DNA of 64,000 nucleotides from Psychrobacter faecalis. Its GTDB lineage: Bacteria; Pseudomonadota; Gammaproteobacteria; Pseudomonadales; Moraxellaceae. The position numbers were made by a program, and so were the translations under genes. Numbering within the stretch: position 1 is the first letter of the stretch; each line of letters opens with the position of its first letter. Shown here piece by piece: positions 1-9,088 of this stretch. The notes under the pieces were generated by a model, which saw only the letters and a program-made list of their open reading frames with translations, had not been told where the DNA came from and did not search any database. The stretch spans positions 62,001 through 126,000 of the forward strand of contig NZ_JABAST010000002.1 of NCBI RefSeq assembly GCF_016107575.1, read 5' to 3'.

Positions 1-717
1 GGTGTCCCAGGTACGTTCCACCATTTATATTTCTCTGGTACAACCACACCAGTCATGGCAATCGGCGCGTCATTTAGTGCTTTAGAAGTGGTACCTTTAG
101 TGGTGCTAGGCTATGAAGGTTATGAGCATTGGTCTATGCAGCGTCAAGCGCCATGGATGAATAAGCTTAAATGGCCTATCATGTGTTTCGTTGCGGTCGC
201 GTTCTGGAATATGTTGGGTGCAGGGGTGTTCGGCTTTATGATTAACCCACCAGTCTCATTGTTCTATTTACAAGGGTTAAATACTACCGCCACTCACTCA
301 CATGCTGCACTGTTTGGGGTCTATGGCTTCTTAGCAATCGGCTTTGTATTACTGGTCATGCGCTATATCCGTCCTGATTATGTGTTTAGTGAAAACCTTA
401 TCAAAACTGGTTTTTGGGCACTAAATGCAGGCTTGGTATTGATGATTGTCACTAGCTTATTACCGATTGGTATTTTCCAAGCGCACGCGTCAATGACCGA
501 AGGTCTATGGTACGCACGTAGTGAAGGCTTCTTACAACAAGATTTCTTAGTAACACTGCGCTGGATTCGTACCTTTGCTGACGTGATCTTTATTACTGGT
601 GCGGTTTGTGTGGCACTGCAGGTCGTCAAGTTTGCTTTTGCCAAACCCTCACATGCAAACTATCAACCTGATAGCCCTGTAAATTCAGATAACTTACCAA
701 CCAACACCGTACATTAA
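1..717 (+). CDS. norB: Nitric oxide reductase large subunit, quinol-dependent type (C-terminal part)
   Basis: The reading frame is open from base 1, so the gene starts upstream of the window; 238 C-terminal residues are visible. NorB reduces two NO to N2O in the cytoplasmic membrane. The part seen has an N-terminal HHLYFSGT motif, a THSHAALFG segment and several hydrophobic helices, as in the last helices of the heme-copper oxidase-like NorB subunit. The quinol-oxidising single-subunit type (NorZ) is inferred from the sequence style; the diagnostic N-terminal extension lies outside the window. The tail after the last helix is hydrophilic. A hairpin terminator follows within 40 bases. Confidence is high for family, moderate for the quinol-dependent subtype. 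Confidence 0.85.
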   Translation, partial: GVPGTFHHLYFSGTTTPVMAIGASFSALEVVPLVVLGYEGYEHWSMQRQAPWMNKLKWPIMCFVAVAFWNMLGAGVFGFMINPPVSLFYLQGLNTTATHSHAALFGVYGFLAIGFVLLVMRYIRPDYVFSENLIKTGFWALNAGLVLMIVTSLLPIGIFQAHASMTEGLWYARSEGFLQQDFLVTLRWIRTFADVIFITGAVCVALQVVKFAFAKPSHANYQPDSPVNSDNLPTNTVH

Positions 718-752
718 AAGGTAAAAATAGTAAAATCAATTAAAAGCAAAAG

Positions 753-778
753 AAGCTCTGCAATGGCAGGGCTTTTTT
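753..778 (+). terminator. Rho-independent terminator after norB
   Basis: AGCTCTGC and GCAGGGCT arms around an AATG loop, followed by six T. It sits 36 bases after the norB stop, just before the convergent histidine kinase gene. Confidence 0.8.
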
Positions 779-782
779 GTGG

Positions 783-2297
783 CTAAGCAAGAAGGAGTTT
801 GATACTGACCTCAAAGTAATAGCCGTCTTTTACCGTAATAGCTATTTTACCATTGTGGGCATTGACAATCGCATGCACAATTGACAAACCTAAGCCCGAC
901 CCTGCATGCATTGATAGAGTTTTATGATGGCGATAAAAACGCTCTGATAATTTATCCACCTCTGCTTGCGTCATCGGGGCGGTTAGACGGTTAGTAAAGG
1001 AGATTTGCAGGTATGAGGCTGGCATGCCTGATGAAGATAAAACCTGCCTATTTTCTGCAACCTTATCCGTAACAATTTTGCCATTAATATGAATAATACT
1101 ATCACTGGCGGCATAATAAACGGCATTGGCAATTAAGTTAGCAAACAACCTTTGCAATAGGCTTGCATCGCCAAGTATGGTTTTAAAGTCACCTGTTTTT
1201 TTAAAGGTGATAGCGCGGTCTTCGGCTATCCATTCATAATACTCCATCATCTTAGTCAGCAGTAAATCGCTATCTACGCGGTTAAACTGCGAATGAATCA
1301 AGCCTTTTTGCGTTTTTGCCAGTAGCAGCATGTTGTTAATGAGGCTCGATAGTTGCGCTAAGGTGTCATGCTGATGATGCAGCTGCTCGATATACTCATT
1401 GCTGGCTCGCGGTTTGCTGAGCATGACTTGGGTTTGGGTGCTGAGGGTGGCAAGCGGCGTGCGCAGCTCGTGGGCGATATCGTCTGAGAAGCGCGACAAC
1501 GTTTCAAAGTTATGCGCGAGCTTAACCATCATTGCATTATAGGATTCTGCAAGCGCTCGCAATTCACTGGGCATATCCGCTATCACAATTCTATCGTCGA
1601 GCTGGTCGGCATTGATACGGCTCATTTTTTGCCGAATGGTCGCAAGCGGTGCAAAGCCTAAATGCACACTAAAAGCGGCGATAGAGACTAAAAGAAAGGT
1701 AATGGCGATTAAGATAACAATCAGCTGACGGTTAAATTGCGCCAAATACTGATGATGAACATCGACGGGTAGGGCGATGAGTGCTAAGCGGCTGGCGTGC
1801 TGAATGACAATAGCGCGATAATGGCGGTCGTTAATTTTTAGATCGAACGGCTGTTCGTGATGTTTTTGCCACAACGCTTTGACCGCGCCATGATGACTCG
1901 ACTGATTGATAAAACCAGTTGGCACACTGATAAGCACTTGCCCGTTATTATCGGTAATCACGGTTTTGACTTCATAGTCGATACTAGCGTTCTGTAAAGC
2001 GAGCGTCTGCTGAGAAAGTGGCTTTTTCTTAGTGTTACTAGTGTCAACTATGCTATTGCTATCCATATACTGGCGTAAATTAAACGCCGCATGGGTCAAA
2101 ATCTCCGCATCCATTTGTTCAAAATGGTCATTAACCGAGCGCTGTATCCAGACATACAGAAATATCTGAGTGACGATGACGCACAAGCTTAAAAGCAGGA
2201 TAGTGCGCCACAATAAAGATAGGCGACCATCCGTCGCAATCGGCGTCATACTATTTAATGATCGTAACATTATCGGCGCTGTCATTGGCATCATCAT
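783..2297 (-). CDS. Sensor histidine kinase, CusS/CopS-like
   Basis: Membrane-bound sensor kinase that would phosphorylate the response regulator encoded just upstream. Order of parts: an N-terminal transmembrane helix, a periplasmic region of about 140 residues, a second transmembrane helix, a HAMP linker, the H-box (HELRTPLATL, phospho-accepting His near residue 276 of the longest frame), an N-box (NLIANAVYYA) and a G-box (GSGLGLSIVHA). The longest frame overlaps the regulator gene by 47 bases. ATG codons at residue 10 (MLRSLNSM) and 17 (MTPIATDG) are equally plausible starts and would reduce the overlap. Copper sensing is inferred from the CusR-type palindrome upstream of the operon and the divergent DUF305 genes; the periplasmic domain alone does not prove the ligand. 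Confidence 0.85.
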   Translation of the reverse strand: MMMPMTAPIMLRSLNSMTPIATDGRLSLLWRTILLLSLCVIVTQIFLYVWIQRSVNDHFEQMDAEILTHAAFNLRQYMDSNSIVDTSNTKKKPLSQQTLALQNASIDYEVKTVITDNNGQVLISVPTGFINQSSHHGAVKALWQKHHEQPFDLKINDRHYRAIVIQHASRLALIALPVDVHHQYLAQFNRQLIVILIAITFLLVSIAAFSVHLGFAPLATIRQKMSRINADQLDDRIVIADMPSELRALAESYNAMMVKLAHNFETLSRFSDDIAHELRTPLATLSTQTQVMLSKPRASNEYIEQLHHQHDTLAQLSSLINNMLLLAKTQKGLIHSQFNRVDSDLLLTKMMEYYEWIAEDRAITFKKTGDFKTILGDASLLQRLFANLIANAVYYAASDSIIHINGKIVTDKVAENRQVLSSSGMPASYLQISFTNRLTAPMTQAEVDKLSERFYRHHKTLSMHAGSGLGLSIVHAIVNAHNGKIAITVKDGYYFEVSIKLLLA

Positions 2298-2970
2298 CTA
2301 TATCTAGCCGATAACCCATGCCGCGCACCGTATGAATCAGCTTGGTATCGAAATCGTCATCGATTTTAATCCGCAAACGCCGTATCGCCACGTCGATCAC
2401 ATTGGTGTCGCTATCAAAATTGATATCCCAGACTTGCGAGGCAATCACAGAGCGCGGTAGCACCTCACCTTGGCGCTCAAGAAAAAATTGTAGTAGCGCA
2501 AATTCTTTAGCGGTTAGTTTAATAATCTGCTCGCCGCGTGTGACGGTACGCTTAGCAATATCCATTTTTAAATCGGCAATTTGTAGCACTGTGTTGGCGT
2601 AATCGGTTTGATTGATGCGGCGCAATAGGTTTTTGATTCTGACCAATAATTCAGCAAAGGCAAAGGGCTTGGTCAGATAATCATCGCCGCCGATTTCTAT
2701 GCCTTTTACGCGGTCGCTTAAATCATCTTTCGCGGTCAAAAACAGCACTGGCGTCAGTTTGCCCGCCGCCCGATAATTGCGTACCAACTCAAAACCACTC
2801 ACATCAGGCAACATCACATCCATGATGACCACATTAAAATCCTCAGTCATCAAAGCATGATAGCCACCAAGTCCTGTGGTTTGGTGCTCAACAATAAAGC
2901 CTGCTTCACTCAAACCTTTTTTAATATAATCACCAAGTGACAGCTCATCTTCGACCAATAGTATTTTCAT
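2251..2970 (-). CDS. OmpR/PhoB-family response regulator, CopR/CusR-like
   Basis: A 239-residue two-domain regulator. The receiver domain (about 1-120) has the acidic pair near residues 8-9, the phospho-acceptor D51 in VVIMDVMLPD and a conserved Lys in FLTAKDD. The C-terminal winged-helix DNA-binding domain (about 130-225) ends in the typical IHTVRGMGYRLD. It is first in an operon with the kinase gene, whose start overlaps its end. About 105 bases upstream of the start is a perfect TGACAA-N2-TTGTCA palindrome matching the known CusR/CopR copper box, so autoregulation and copper response are likely. The copper assignment is an inference from that site; PcoR and CopR are close relatives with the same box. 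Confidence 0.88.
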   Translation of the reverse strand: MKILLVEDELSLGDYIKKGLSEAGFIVEHQTTGLGGYHALMTEDFNVVIMDVMLPDVSGFELVRNYRAAGKLTPVLFLTAKDDLSDRVKGIEIGGDDYLTKPFAFAELLVRIKNLLRRINQTDYANTVLQIADLKMDIAKRTVTRGEQIIKLTAKEFALLQFFLERQGEVLPRSVIASQVWDINFDSDTNVIDVAIRRLRIKIDDDFDTKLIHTVRGMGYRLDIDDDANDSADNVTIIK

Positions 2971-3355
2971 AGCGTAATCGTGCCCGTTATTTATAATTTT
3001 TATGCGATTGCATCATATACAAGTTGCAAACCTCCAATCATAGAGCAATGCCAGCGCTATGCCTATGCCAGATGGCTAAGATGACAACATTGTCATCTTA
3101 GCGTCATCTCATTGTCAGGCTGATACTGCTATCATTTTTGGATAAAAATCAACAAGATTAATTTGCGCTATATAAAGCAATGCGTGCAAACAAAGACAGT
3201 ACAAACCGAGTATACGCGGATGTTGAGTCTGCTAAGCAGTGGTTATAAGCTCATAAATACAATGAAAAACCTTTTAGTCATTGGCTAGCCTTTAAATAGC
3301 CTAAGCAATATAAATTAATAAAAAAAACATAAACAACGTAGCGGGAGACTACCTT
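2971..3355. other. Divergent intergenic region, two-component system / DUF305
   Basis: 385 bases without a gene. Holds the CusR-type palindrome at 3076-3101 and an extra half-site. The half nearer the DUF305 gene is AT-rich and ends in a GGGAG ribosome binding site. No other structure was recognised. Confidence 0.6.
3076..3101. promoter_or_regulatory. CusR/CopR-type operator palindrome
   Basis: Two perfect 12-base arms (CTAAGATGACAA and TTGTCATCTTAG) flank a 2-base centre, giving TGACAA-CA-TTGTCA, the form of the published copper-response CusR/CopR box. A further TTGTCA half-site lies at 3112-3117. It is in the divergent region between the regulator gene (start 2970) and the DUF305 gene (start 3356). 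No T-tract follows, so it is not a terminator. Confidence 0.8.
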
Positions 3356-3823
3356 ATGCAGCATTCAAAAGAAGAAAAAATGAACCCGTATATCAGATTT
3401 TCATTGATGATTTTAACATCGACCATCGTCATGTATATCATGATGTATTTTAATACTTATCAATGGGATCACGTTTATTTTAGCGAAACCAGAGCTTATA
3501 TGGCGCTATATATGGGCGCCGCTATGTCGGTCATCATGTTGGCGTTTATGAGCCATATGTACAAAAAAACCAAAGTCAATCTTATGATTTACGGGCTGAG
3601 CATCGTGATGTTCGCCGTCGGTCTTTGGGGCGTCAGATCCCAAGCGACCGTTGATCAAGTTGACTGGATGCAGGCGATGATACCGCACCATTCGATTGCT
3701 ATCTTGACCAGTACCCGCGCCGATATCGACGACCCGAGAGTGCGTAAACTTGCCGATGATATCATCGAGGCGCAAGAGCGCGAAATTGGCGAAATGCAAG
3801 AGCTGATCGAAGAGCTTAAATAA
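3356..3823 (+). CDS. DUF305 membrane protein
   Basis: A 155-residue protein with three predicted membrane segments (about residues 13-32, 45-65 and 75-92) and a C-terminal DUF305 helix pair with MIPHHSIAIL and an acidic tail (AQEREIGEMQELIEELK). DUF305 belongs to the ferritin-like helical proteins and is often found beside copper-handling genes, which fits the copper-type operator upstream. No metal chemistry can be proved here. The start at 3356 has a GGGAG site about 9 bases upstream; an internal ATG at 3380 (MNPYIRF) is an alternative. The reverse-strand frame over its 3' half is a shadow. Confidence 0.8.
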   Translation: MQHSKEEKMNPYIRFSLMILTSTIVMYIMMYFNTYQWDHVYFSETRAYMALYMGAAMSVIMLAFMSHMYKKTKVNLMIYGLSIVMFAVGLWGVRSQATVDQVDWMQAMIPHHSIAILTSTRADIDDPRVRKLADDIIEAQEREIGEMQELIEELK

Positions 3824-3935
3824 ATTAAAGAAATACATTAGCTTAGACGCTTAAAAACCCTAGAAGTTAAAGACCTTAGTTCTTAAAGCGCTAGGGTAAG
3901 TTAAGAATTCACTAAATATTTTAATAAATGCTCTT

Positions 3936-3979
3936 AGTTAAATGGCTGTATTTAACGCAGTCATTTAGCTATTTTTTTT
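3936..3979 (+). terminator. Terminator after the DUF305 membrane protein gene
   Basis: Imperfect stem of about 13 base pairs (AAATGGCTG against CAGTCATTT) followed by eight T. It lies 112 bases after the stop and just before the next gene. Confidence 0.6.
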
Positions 3980-4035
3980 CGGCAAATTTTCCTTAATTTG
4001 CCATTTTTATGCTTTATTTAAATAAAGGATACACC

Positions 4036-4791
4036 ATGAAAATTATTAACCATTCACGCCTAGCATTGCTTAGTGCTAGTATCAGTGCTGCCTTGCTCAT
4101 CAGCGCCTGTCAGCCTGCAAATGAAGGGGCTGCTAATAAAAACGCTGCGCCTGCTACAGAAGAAGCAATCGTCACTGATACGACAACCGACACAGTAACC
4201 AGCCCGCACGCCAATCATGATATGGCAGCGATGAGCACAGATACTGAGCACATGTCGGTGACGCATAAAGCGTACAATGATTCGATGGTAAAAATGCACG
4301 ATGCGATGATGGTTGGGATGAATTACAACGATCCCGATGCCGCGTTTGCCCAAGGGATGCTCGGTCATCATGTCGGTGCGGTTGAAATGGCGGAGATTCA
4401 GCTAAAATATGGTACGGATAAAGAGATGCGTCAGCTAGCGCAAGAAATCATCGACGCCCAACAATCTGAGATTGAGCAGATGCAAAACTGGCTGGCCAGT
4501 CATCCTGATGCAGCTGAAGCCATGCCTGATACCAAAGCCATGCAACAAGCCTACGCTGATGGGATGGATGCTATGCACGATGAGATGATGGCGGGTATCG
4601 CGAACCCTAAACCTGATATGGCGTTTGCGCGCGGTATGTTACCGCATCATAAGGGGGCCGTTGATATGGCGGAAGTAGAACTAAAATATGGCAAAGATGC
4701 CGAAATGCGTCAGCTGGCGCAAGCGGTTATCGACGCGCAGCAGGCTGAAATTGAGCAAATGCAAAATTGGATTGCCAAAAATGGCGGTTAG
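4036..4791 (+). CDS. DUF305 lipoprotein with two tandem DUF305 domains
   Basis: Starts at the ATG at 4036, preceded by AAAGGA, rather than nine codons earlier. The first 24 residues form a lipoprotein signal (MKIINHSR, hydrophobic stretch, LLISAC lipobox), so the protein should be lipid-anchored in the periplasm. A low-complexity Ala/Thr/Asp linker with HANHDMAAM follows, then two closely similar domains. Each has MHD-type Met/His residues, a G-M-L-x-H-H motif and an AQQ-x-EIEQMQNW helix. The Met/His richness suggests copper binding, inferred from composition and from the CusR-like operator upstream. It follows the single-domain DUF305 gene in the same direction, though a terminator-like hairpin separates them. 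Confidence 0.85.
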   Translation: MKIINHSRLALLSASISAALLISACQPANEGAANKNAAPATEEAIVTDTTTDTVTSPHANHDMAAMSTDTEHMSVTHKAYNDSMVKMHDAMMVGMNYNDPDAAFAQGMLGHHVGAVEMAEIQLKYGTDKEMRQLAQEIIDAQQSEIEQMQNWLASHPDAAEAMPDTKAMQQAYADGMDAMHDEMMAGIANPKPDMAFARGMLPHHKGAVDMAEVELKYGKDAEMRQLAQAVIDAQQAEIEQMQNWIAKNGG

Positions 4792-4853
4792 TATTTTTAT
4801 ATAAAATGCGATGTTGGTTTAATATAAAAAATCTGTTCCTTAAATTAAAAAAT

Positions 4854-4883
4854 CCAGCTAAGTAATCTTAGCTGGGTTTTTTT
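4854..4883. terminator. Terminator between convergent genes
   Basis: CCAGCTAAG and CTTAGCTGG arms around TAAT, then a T-tract; the A-rich left side makes it able to work for the minus strand too. It serves the DUF305 lipoprotein gene and the convergent gene ending at 4927. Confidence 0.85.
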
Positions 4884-4926
4884 ACGAATGATAATTTCTT
4901 AGATTTTAAACAATGATGGCATGCTA

Positions 4927-5442
4927 TTAGACATTTTTACCATGCTGCTTTTGCTGAATGTCTTTTGCCAAGTTATAGCATTCATTGATATGGTCGGTGG
5001 CGATTTTTTTGAAAATCATATAGCCCATGGTCGCGGCGACCATTTGTCCACCTAAAGGAATGAACTTAGTCACTTGTTTGGCGGCAATACGACCACCGAA
5101 ACCTTGGACGGTCTTTTTCACGATACCACGTGTCGCCATTAGTCCTGCAAAATCAACCGTACGGTCTTTTAGCGCTTGCCAATGGATGGCGCGTGATTCT
5201 AAATCAACGGCAGATTGACGCCCTTCAATCAGTCCAAAACGCTCACTGATCTCAGGTAGCAGGACGGTCAGCATGCTGGCATCAACTGCCACATCAAAAA
5301 ATGGAATAGGTACAATAGCGACACCAGCAGAAAGCTTGGCGCGTTTTTTGACCAATTTTTCGCAGTCTTTTTTGACTTTATCTAGGTCTAAATTAGGGTC
5401 GATGGTATTAGGCAGTTTTTCAGCGGTTGGGGTGGTTTTCAT
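4927..5442 (-). CDS. Hypothetical protein, DUF697-like membrane-associated
   Basis: A 171-residue protein starting at an ATG with AAGGA nine bases upstream. It has a charged N-terminus, a hydrophobic stretch (VAIVPIPFFDVAVD), then GGRIAAKQVTKFIPLGGQ and a second hydrophobic segment (MVAATMGYMIFKKIA). This resembles the C-terminal membrane-associating region of DUF697/YcjF-type proteins, including the P-I/V-P-x-x-D pattern. There is no GTPase domain, so it would be a stand-alone form. Function unknown; family assignment is tentative. Confidence 0.6.
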   Translation of the reverse strand: MKTTPTAEKLPNTIDPNLDLDKVKKDCEKLVKKRAKLSAGVAIVPIPFFDVAVDASMLTVLLPEISERFGLIEGRQSAVDLESRAIHWQALKDRTVDFAGLMATRGIVKKTVQGFGGRIAAKQVTKFIPLGGQMVAATMGYMIFKKIATDHINECYNLAKDIQQKQHGKNV

Positions 5443-5831
5443 AACGCGTCCTTAAAATGTTTAAAAAACAGAAAGTCATTAATATAGTAAAAGCAAATAT
5501 GGCAAAAATGATGAGTATCTTATAATTTTCAAATAAGTCATCTTCGCATAACTCATCTTGAATGTTTACCATTTTATGGCTTTATAAGCGCCATACAATC
5601 ATTGCTTTGTAGCAAAATGCAGAAAATTGCAGGCTCTCTGCACCGTTTTTGTAAATAAAGGGCAGGTTGGCAAGCAAGAGTTTAAAAATTCGTCATCAGT
5701 AACCTTTATTTTTCCTACATGATACGTCATATAAATTACGCCATAAGGTATAATTGGGCAATCGCCAAACCTAGACGATAGTGCTAAAAATTCCCATTGT
5801 GGCTATGTGCCAAAGTCAGTAGAATAGCACC
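5443..5831. other. Divergent intergenic region upstream of recJ
   Basis: 389 AT-rich bases between divergent genes. It must hold promoters for both, but no strong -35/-10 pair, repeat or small gene was recognised. No clear Shine-Dalgarno is visible before recJ. Confidence 0.4.
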
Positions 5832-7667
5832 ATGCTAAATTTAACCCCCCGTTATACCTGCACTCGCATCGACGAGTTGCCCGCCGCGTTGCAACCACTG
5901 GCCGCCCAATCATTTACCCTTGCTAGGCTTTATGCCGGTCGCGGTATCACTGCGCCTGATGAGCTTGAAACAGGACTGTCTGGTTTATTACCTGCTGAAA
6001 TGCTGCATGGCGTCACCGAAGCGGTGCGTTTGTTAGATGTCGCCATCGACGAAGGTCAGCGTATATTAATCGTCGGTGATTTTGATTGCGATGGGGCAAC
6101 CAGTACCGCATTGATGATGCGCGCGCTGACAAAGATGGGCGCGGTGGTTGATTTTTTAGTACCTGACCGTTTTAAATATGGCTATGGTCTAACGCCAGAG
6201 ATTGTTGAATTAGGTATCAAAACTTATAAGCCCGACATGATTGTGACGGTCGATAATGGTATCTCAAGCCATGACGGCGTGGCGCGGGCGCAGGCTGATG
6301 GCATCACTGTCATTATTACTGATCATCACTTAACCACCAAAGAAACACCGCCCGCCGAAGCAGTGGTCAATCCCAATCAGCTTGATTGCAACTTTAGTAG
6401 TAAAGCCTTGGTTGGCGTCGGCGTGGCGTTTTATGTGCTCGGACGCTTGGCGAAACTGCGCCGCGAAGCAGGCAAGTCTAGCGTGCAAGTCAGCCAATAT
6501 TTAGATTTGGTCGCGCTTGGGACGATTGCCGATGTGGGTGTACTTGATAAAAACAATCGTATTTTAGTGCATCACGGTCTAAACGCCATTCGCCAAGGTC
6601 GCTGCTCGCTTGGGATATTGGCACTGCTTGAACAAGCAGGTCGCGACCCAAAACAATTACAGGCGCAAGATTTTGGTTTTGTTTTAGGTCCGCGTATCAA
6701 TGCTGCGGGGCGCATGGATAATATGCGCATCGGTATCGAATGCTTATTGACCGATGACTGGAGTACCGCCCAGCGTTTGGCTCAAGAGCTTGAGCAGCTT
6801 AATCGTACGCGCCGTCATGTCGAAGGTGAGATGCGCGCGCAAGCAGATAGCATTGTGCAAGCGTTAGCTACTGCTGACTCTAATGCTAAGAATGATGCTG
6901 ACGAGAGCGATGAAACTCTTATCCAGCCTAAAACTGAAAAGTCGGCTATTGATAATCAAAACCGCAGCATCATTTTATATCAAGACGATTGGCATCAAGG
7001 GGTTATCGGTATCGTCGCTGGTCGTTTAAAAGAAAGTCACTATCTGCCCAGTATCGTTTTTGCGCCAGCGGATACAGAACGCACGGGTGACGACGATGCC
7101 ATCAAAGGCTCGGCGCGCTCTATCGCAGGCGTGCATATTCGTGATGCGATTGAGCAAGTGGCCGAACGTTACCCTGATTTAATCAGCCACTTTGGTGGTC
7201 ATGCTATGGCGGCAGGTTTAACCATTAAACGGCGTCATTTCGATGGCTTCGTAACCGCGTTTAACGAAGTGATGGCGCAGATGGATGAGGAAGTCTTTGC
7301 CGAGCAGAAATTTACCGACGGACCCTTGCAAGCGGCTGACTTTAGCTTGTACTTTGCAGAGCATCTAGCGAATGCCAGTATATGGGGTCATGGCTTTGCG
7401 CCGCCGATATTTGACGGCGTATTTGAGGTATTGAGCTTTAAGATATTAAAAGACAAACATCTTAAATTGTCGTTACGTTATCCTGAGGTGCAATATCCAA
7501 TTGAAGCAATCCAATTTAATTTTGATAGTAGTGCTTGGGATTACCGCGCCGAAAAAGTGCATGTATTATTTCAGCTAGACATTAACGAGTGGAACGGTAA
7601 ACAAAGCTTGCAGTTGATGGTCAAAGATTTGACGCTGGTAAAAGAGACAGTAGAGGAAAGCGAGTAG
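5832..7667 (+). CDS. recJ: Single-stranded-DNA-specific exonuclease RecJ
   Basis: A 611-residue 5'-3' exonuclease on single-stranded DNA, acting in RecF-pathway recombination and mismatch/base-excision repair. DHH-family motifs are clear: GDFDCDG near residues 82-88, a VDNG motif, and TDHH at about 163-166, all binding catalytic metal. The DHHA1 domain follows with GGHAMAAG near the C-terminal third, then the OB-fold. Length is slightly above the usual ~575 residues because of a polar insertion at about residues 347-377 rich in Asp, Glu, Asn and Lys. It converges on the TRIC gene with only 18 bases between the stops. Confidence 0.95.
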   Translation: MLNLTPRYTCTRIDELPAALQPLAAQSFTLARLYAGRGITAPDELETGLSGLLPAEMLHGVTEAVRLLDVAIDEGQRILIVGDFDCDGATSTALMMRALTKMGAVVDFLVPDRFKYGYGLTPEIVELGIKTYKPDMIVTVDNGISSHDGVARAQADGITVIITDHHLTTKETPPAEAVVNPNQLDCNFSSKALVGVGVAFYVLGRLAKLRREAGKSSVQVSQYLDLVALGTIADVGVLDKNNRILVHHGLNAIRQGRCSLGILALLEQAGRDPKQLQAQDFGFVLGPRINAAGRMDNMRIGIECLLTDDWSTAQRLAQELEQLNRTRRHVEGEMRAQADSIVQALATADSNAKNDADESDETLIQPKTEKSAIDNQNRSIILYQDDWHQGVIGIVAGRLKESHYLPSIVFAPADTERTGDDDAIKGSARSIAGVHIRDAIEQVAERYPDLISHFGGHAMAAGLTIKRRHFDGFVTAFNEVMAQMDEEVFAEQKFTDGPLQAADFSLYFAEHLANASIWGHGFAPPIFDGVFEVLSFKILKDKHLKLSLRYPEVQYPIEAIQFNFDSSAWDYRAEKVHVLFQLDINEWNGKQSLQLMVKDLTLVKETVEESE

Positions 7668-7685
7668 TTGCTAGGCTTGAATACT

Positions 7686-8348
7686 TTAATATTTCCATTC
7701 AATGGTTGGAAATTGCCAGTCATAACGAATGGCAAGCATACGCAAAGTAAAAATCGTCGCCATTGCTGAGATATCGGCAATCCAAGCGCTTACGCCAAGA
7801 TTGTGCAGGGCAAAATAAAGAATGCCGCCCGTTAAAGACGCACTGATATAAATCTCTTGCTGTAGCACCAGCGGAATCTCATTACAAATCATATCGCGGA
7901 TGATGCCGCCGACAATAATCGTAATCACCCCGAGTAATAATGCCACCGGCACATTGGCGCCCATACTATCAGCAACCTTGATACCGATTAAGGTAAAGGC
8001 TGATAGCCCAATAGTGTCGGAGAGCTTGAGGAATTTATCAACGCGCCTAGAGTTGGGGTGAAAGAATATTTGCATCACCAATGACGAAACAGTAATAAGC
8101 GTCAAATAACTCATGTCCACCATCCAAAACAGCGGATGACGATCCAAAATCACATCGCGCACCGTACCGCCGCCGATGGCAGTCACAATCGATACCAGTA
8201 AGCAGCCAAAGACATCAAAATTCTTATGCTTGGCCAATATCGTCCCTGAAATACTACAAGCGATAATCCCAATCATATCAAACAGATAAATGAGTGAGCG
8301 CGGGTCAAAAGTAGTCATCAATTCAGAATCTAAAGCGATGGTGAGCAT
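7686..8348 (-). CDS. TRIC-family (UPF0126/YadS-like) membrane protein
   Basis: A 220-residue inner-membrane protein of about seven helices. It shows the two repeat signatures of the family: GGGTVRDVILDRHPLFWM in the first half and GGIIRDMICNEIPLVLQ in the second. Bacterial TRIC homologues form trimeric cation channels; some annotations suggest small-molecule transport, so physiological role is open. It is the second of two paralogues in tandem; the other ends 90 bases upstream. Confidence 0.88.
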   Translation of the reverse strand: MLTIALDSELMTTFDPRSLIYLFDMIGIIACSISGTILAKHKNFDVFGCLLVSIVTAIGGGTVRDVILDRHPLFWMVDMSYLTLITVSSLVMQIFFHPNSRRVDKFLKLSDTIGLSAFTLIGIKVADSMGANVPVALLLGVITIIVGGIIRDMICNEIPLVLQQEIYISASLTGGILYFALHNLGVSAWIADISAMATIFTLRMLAIRYDWQFPTIEWKY

Positions 8349-8438
8349 ACATTTTTCTCATTAAAGCCCTTATATTAAAACATCAATATCAAAGCACTGC
8401 TATTTTTTGCCCATGAGGTTAAGCGGTAAAACAAATAT

Positions 8439-9074
8439 TCAATCGACCAAACGAATAGAAGGCAGATGCCAATCGAATTTAAGCGCCAGCATACGTACGA
8501 AAAAGATGATAAATAGCATCATAAACTCATTGGTAACCGCATCAACGCCCCAGTAATCAAGCGCCAAATAGCTCAAGGATCCTGCAATACTAGCGGTGAT
8601 GTAAATCTCACGCTGTAGCAGCAGTGGTATCTCATTACAGATAATATCACGCAATAAACCACCGATAATCGCCGTCCAAACTCCCATCATAACCGCAATA
8701 ACTGGCGACATATCTTGCGCCAACGCCACTTTAAAACCAATAACACTAAAGGCCGCCAGTCCAATCGCATCAAAAAATTTGAGCGCTTTATCAATCTTAT
8801 GATACAGATGAAAGAAAATTTGTAGAATAAGCGAGGTGATGGTAATGACGATGACATAGTTGAGGTCAGTCATCCAAAATAACGGATGGCGATCGAGCGC
8901 CATATCACGCAATGTACCACCGCCAATGGCATTGACCATAGAAACCAAAATACAGCCCGCAATATCAAAGCCTTTATGCTGCGCCAGCAAAGTGCCCGCG
9001 ATGGCGCAAGCAACGACACCCACCATATCTAATAAATACAGCAGAATATCGGGGAAAATAAAGTGATTTATCAT
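8439..9074 (-). CDS. TRIC-family (UPF0126/YadS-like) membrane protein, paralogue
   Basis: A 211-residue paralogue of the next gene with the same two signatures (GGGTLRDMALDRHPLFWM and GGLLRDIICNEIPLLLQREIY) and a similar helix layout. The two differ at many positions, so the duplication is not recent. It lies 14 bases after the DMT exporter gene, suggesting one transcript for exporter and both TRIC proteins. Whether the two form mixed trimers cannot be told from sequence. Confidence 0.88.
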   Translation of the reverse strand: MINHFIFPDILLYLLDMVGVVACAIAGTLLAQHKGFDIAGCILVSMVNAIGGGTLRDMALDRHPLFWMTDLNYVIVITITSLILQIFFHLYHKIDKALKFFDAIGLAAFSVIGFKVALAQDMSPVIAVMMGVWTAIIGGLLRDIICNEIPLLLQREIYITASIAGSLSYLALDYWGVDAVTNEFMMLFIIFFVRMLALKFDWHLPSIRLVD

Positions 9075-9088
9075 GACTTATTTTAGCC

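Noticed and set aside
3506..3838. 110-codon minus-strand frame
   Set aside because: Antisense of the DUF305 membrane protein gene; no support.
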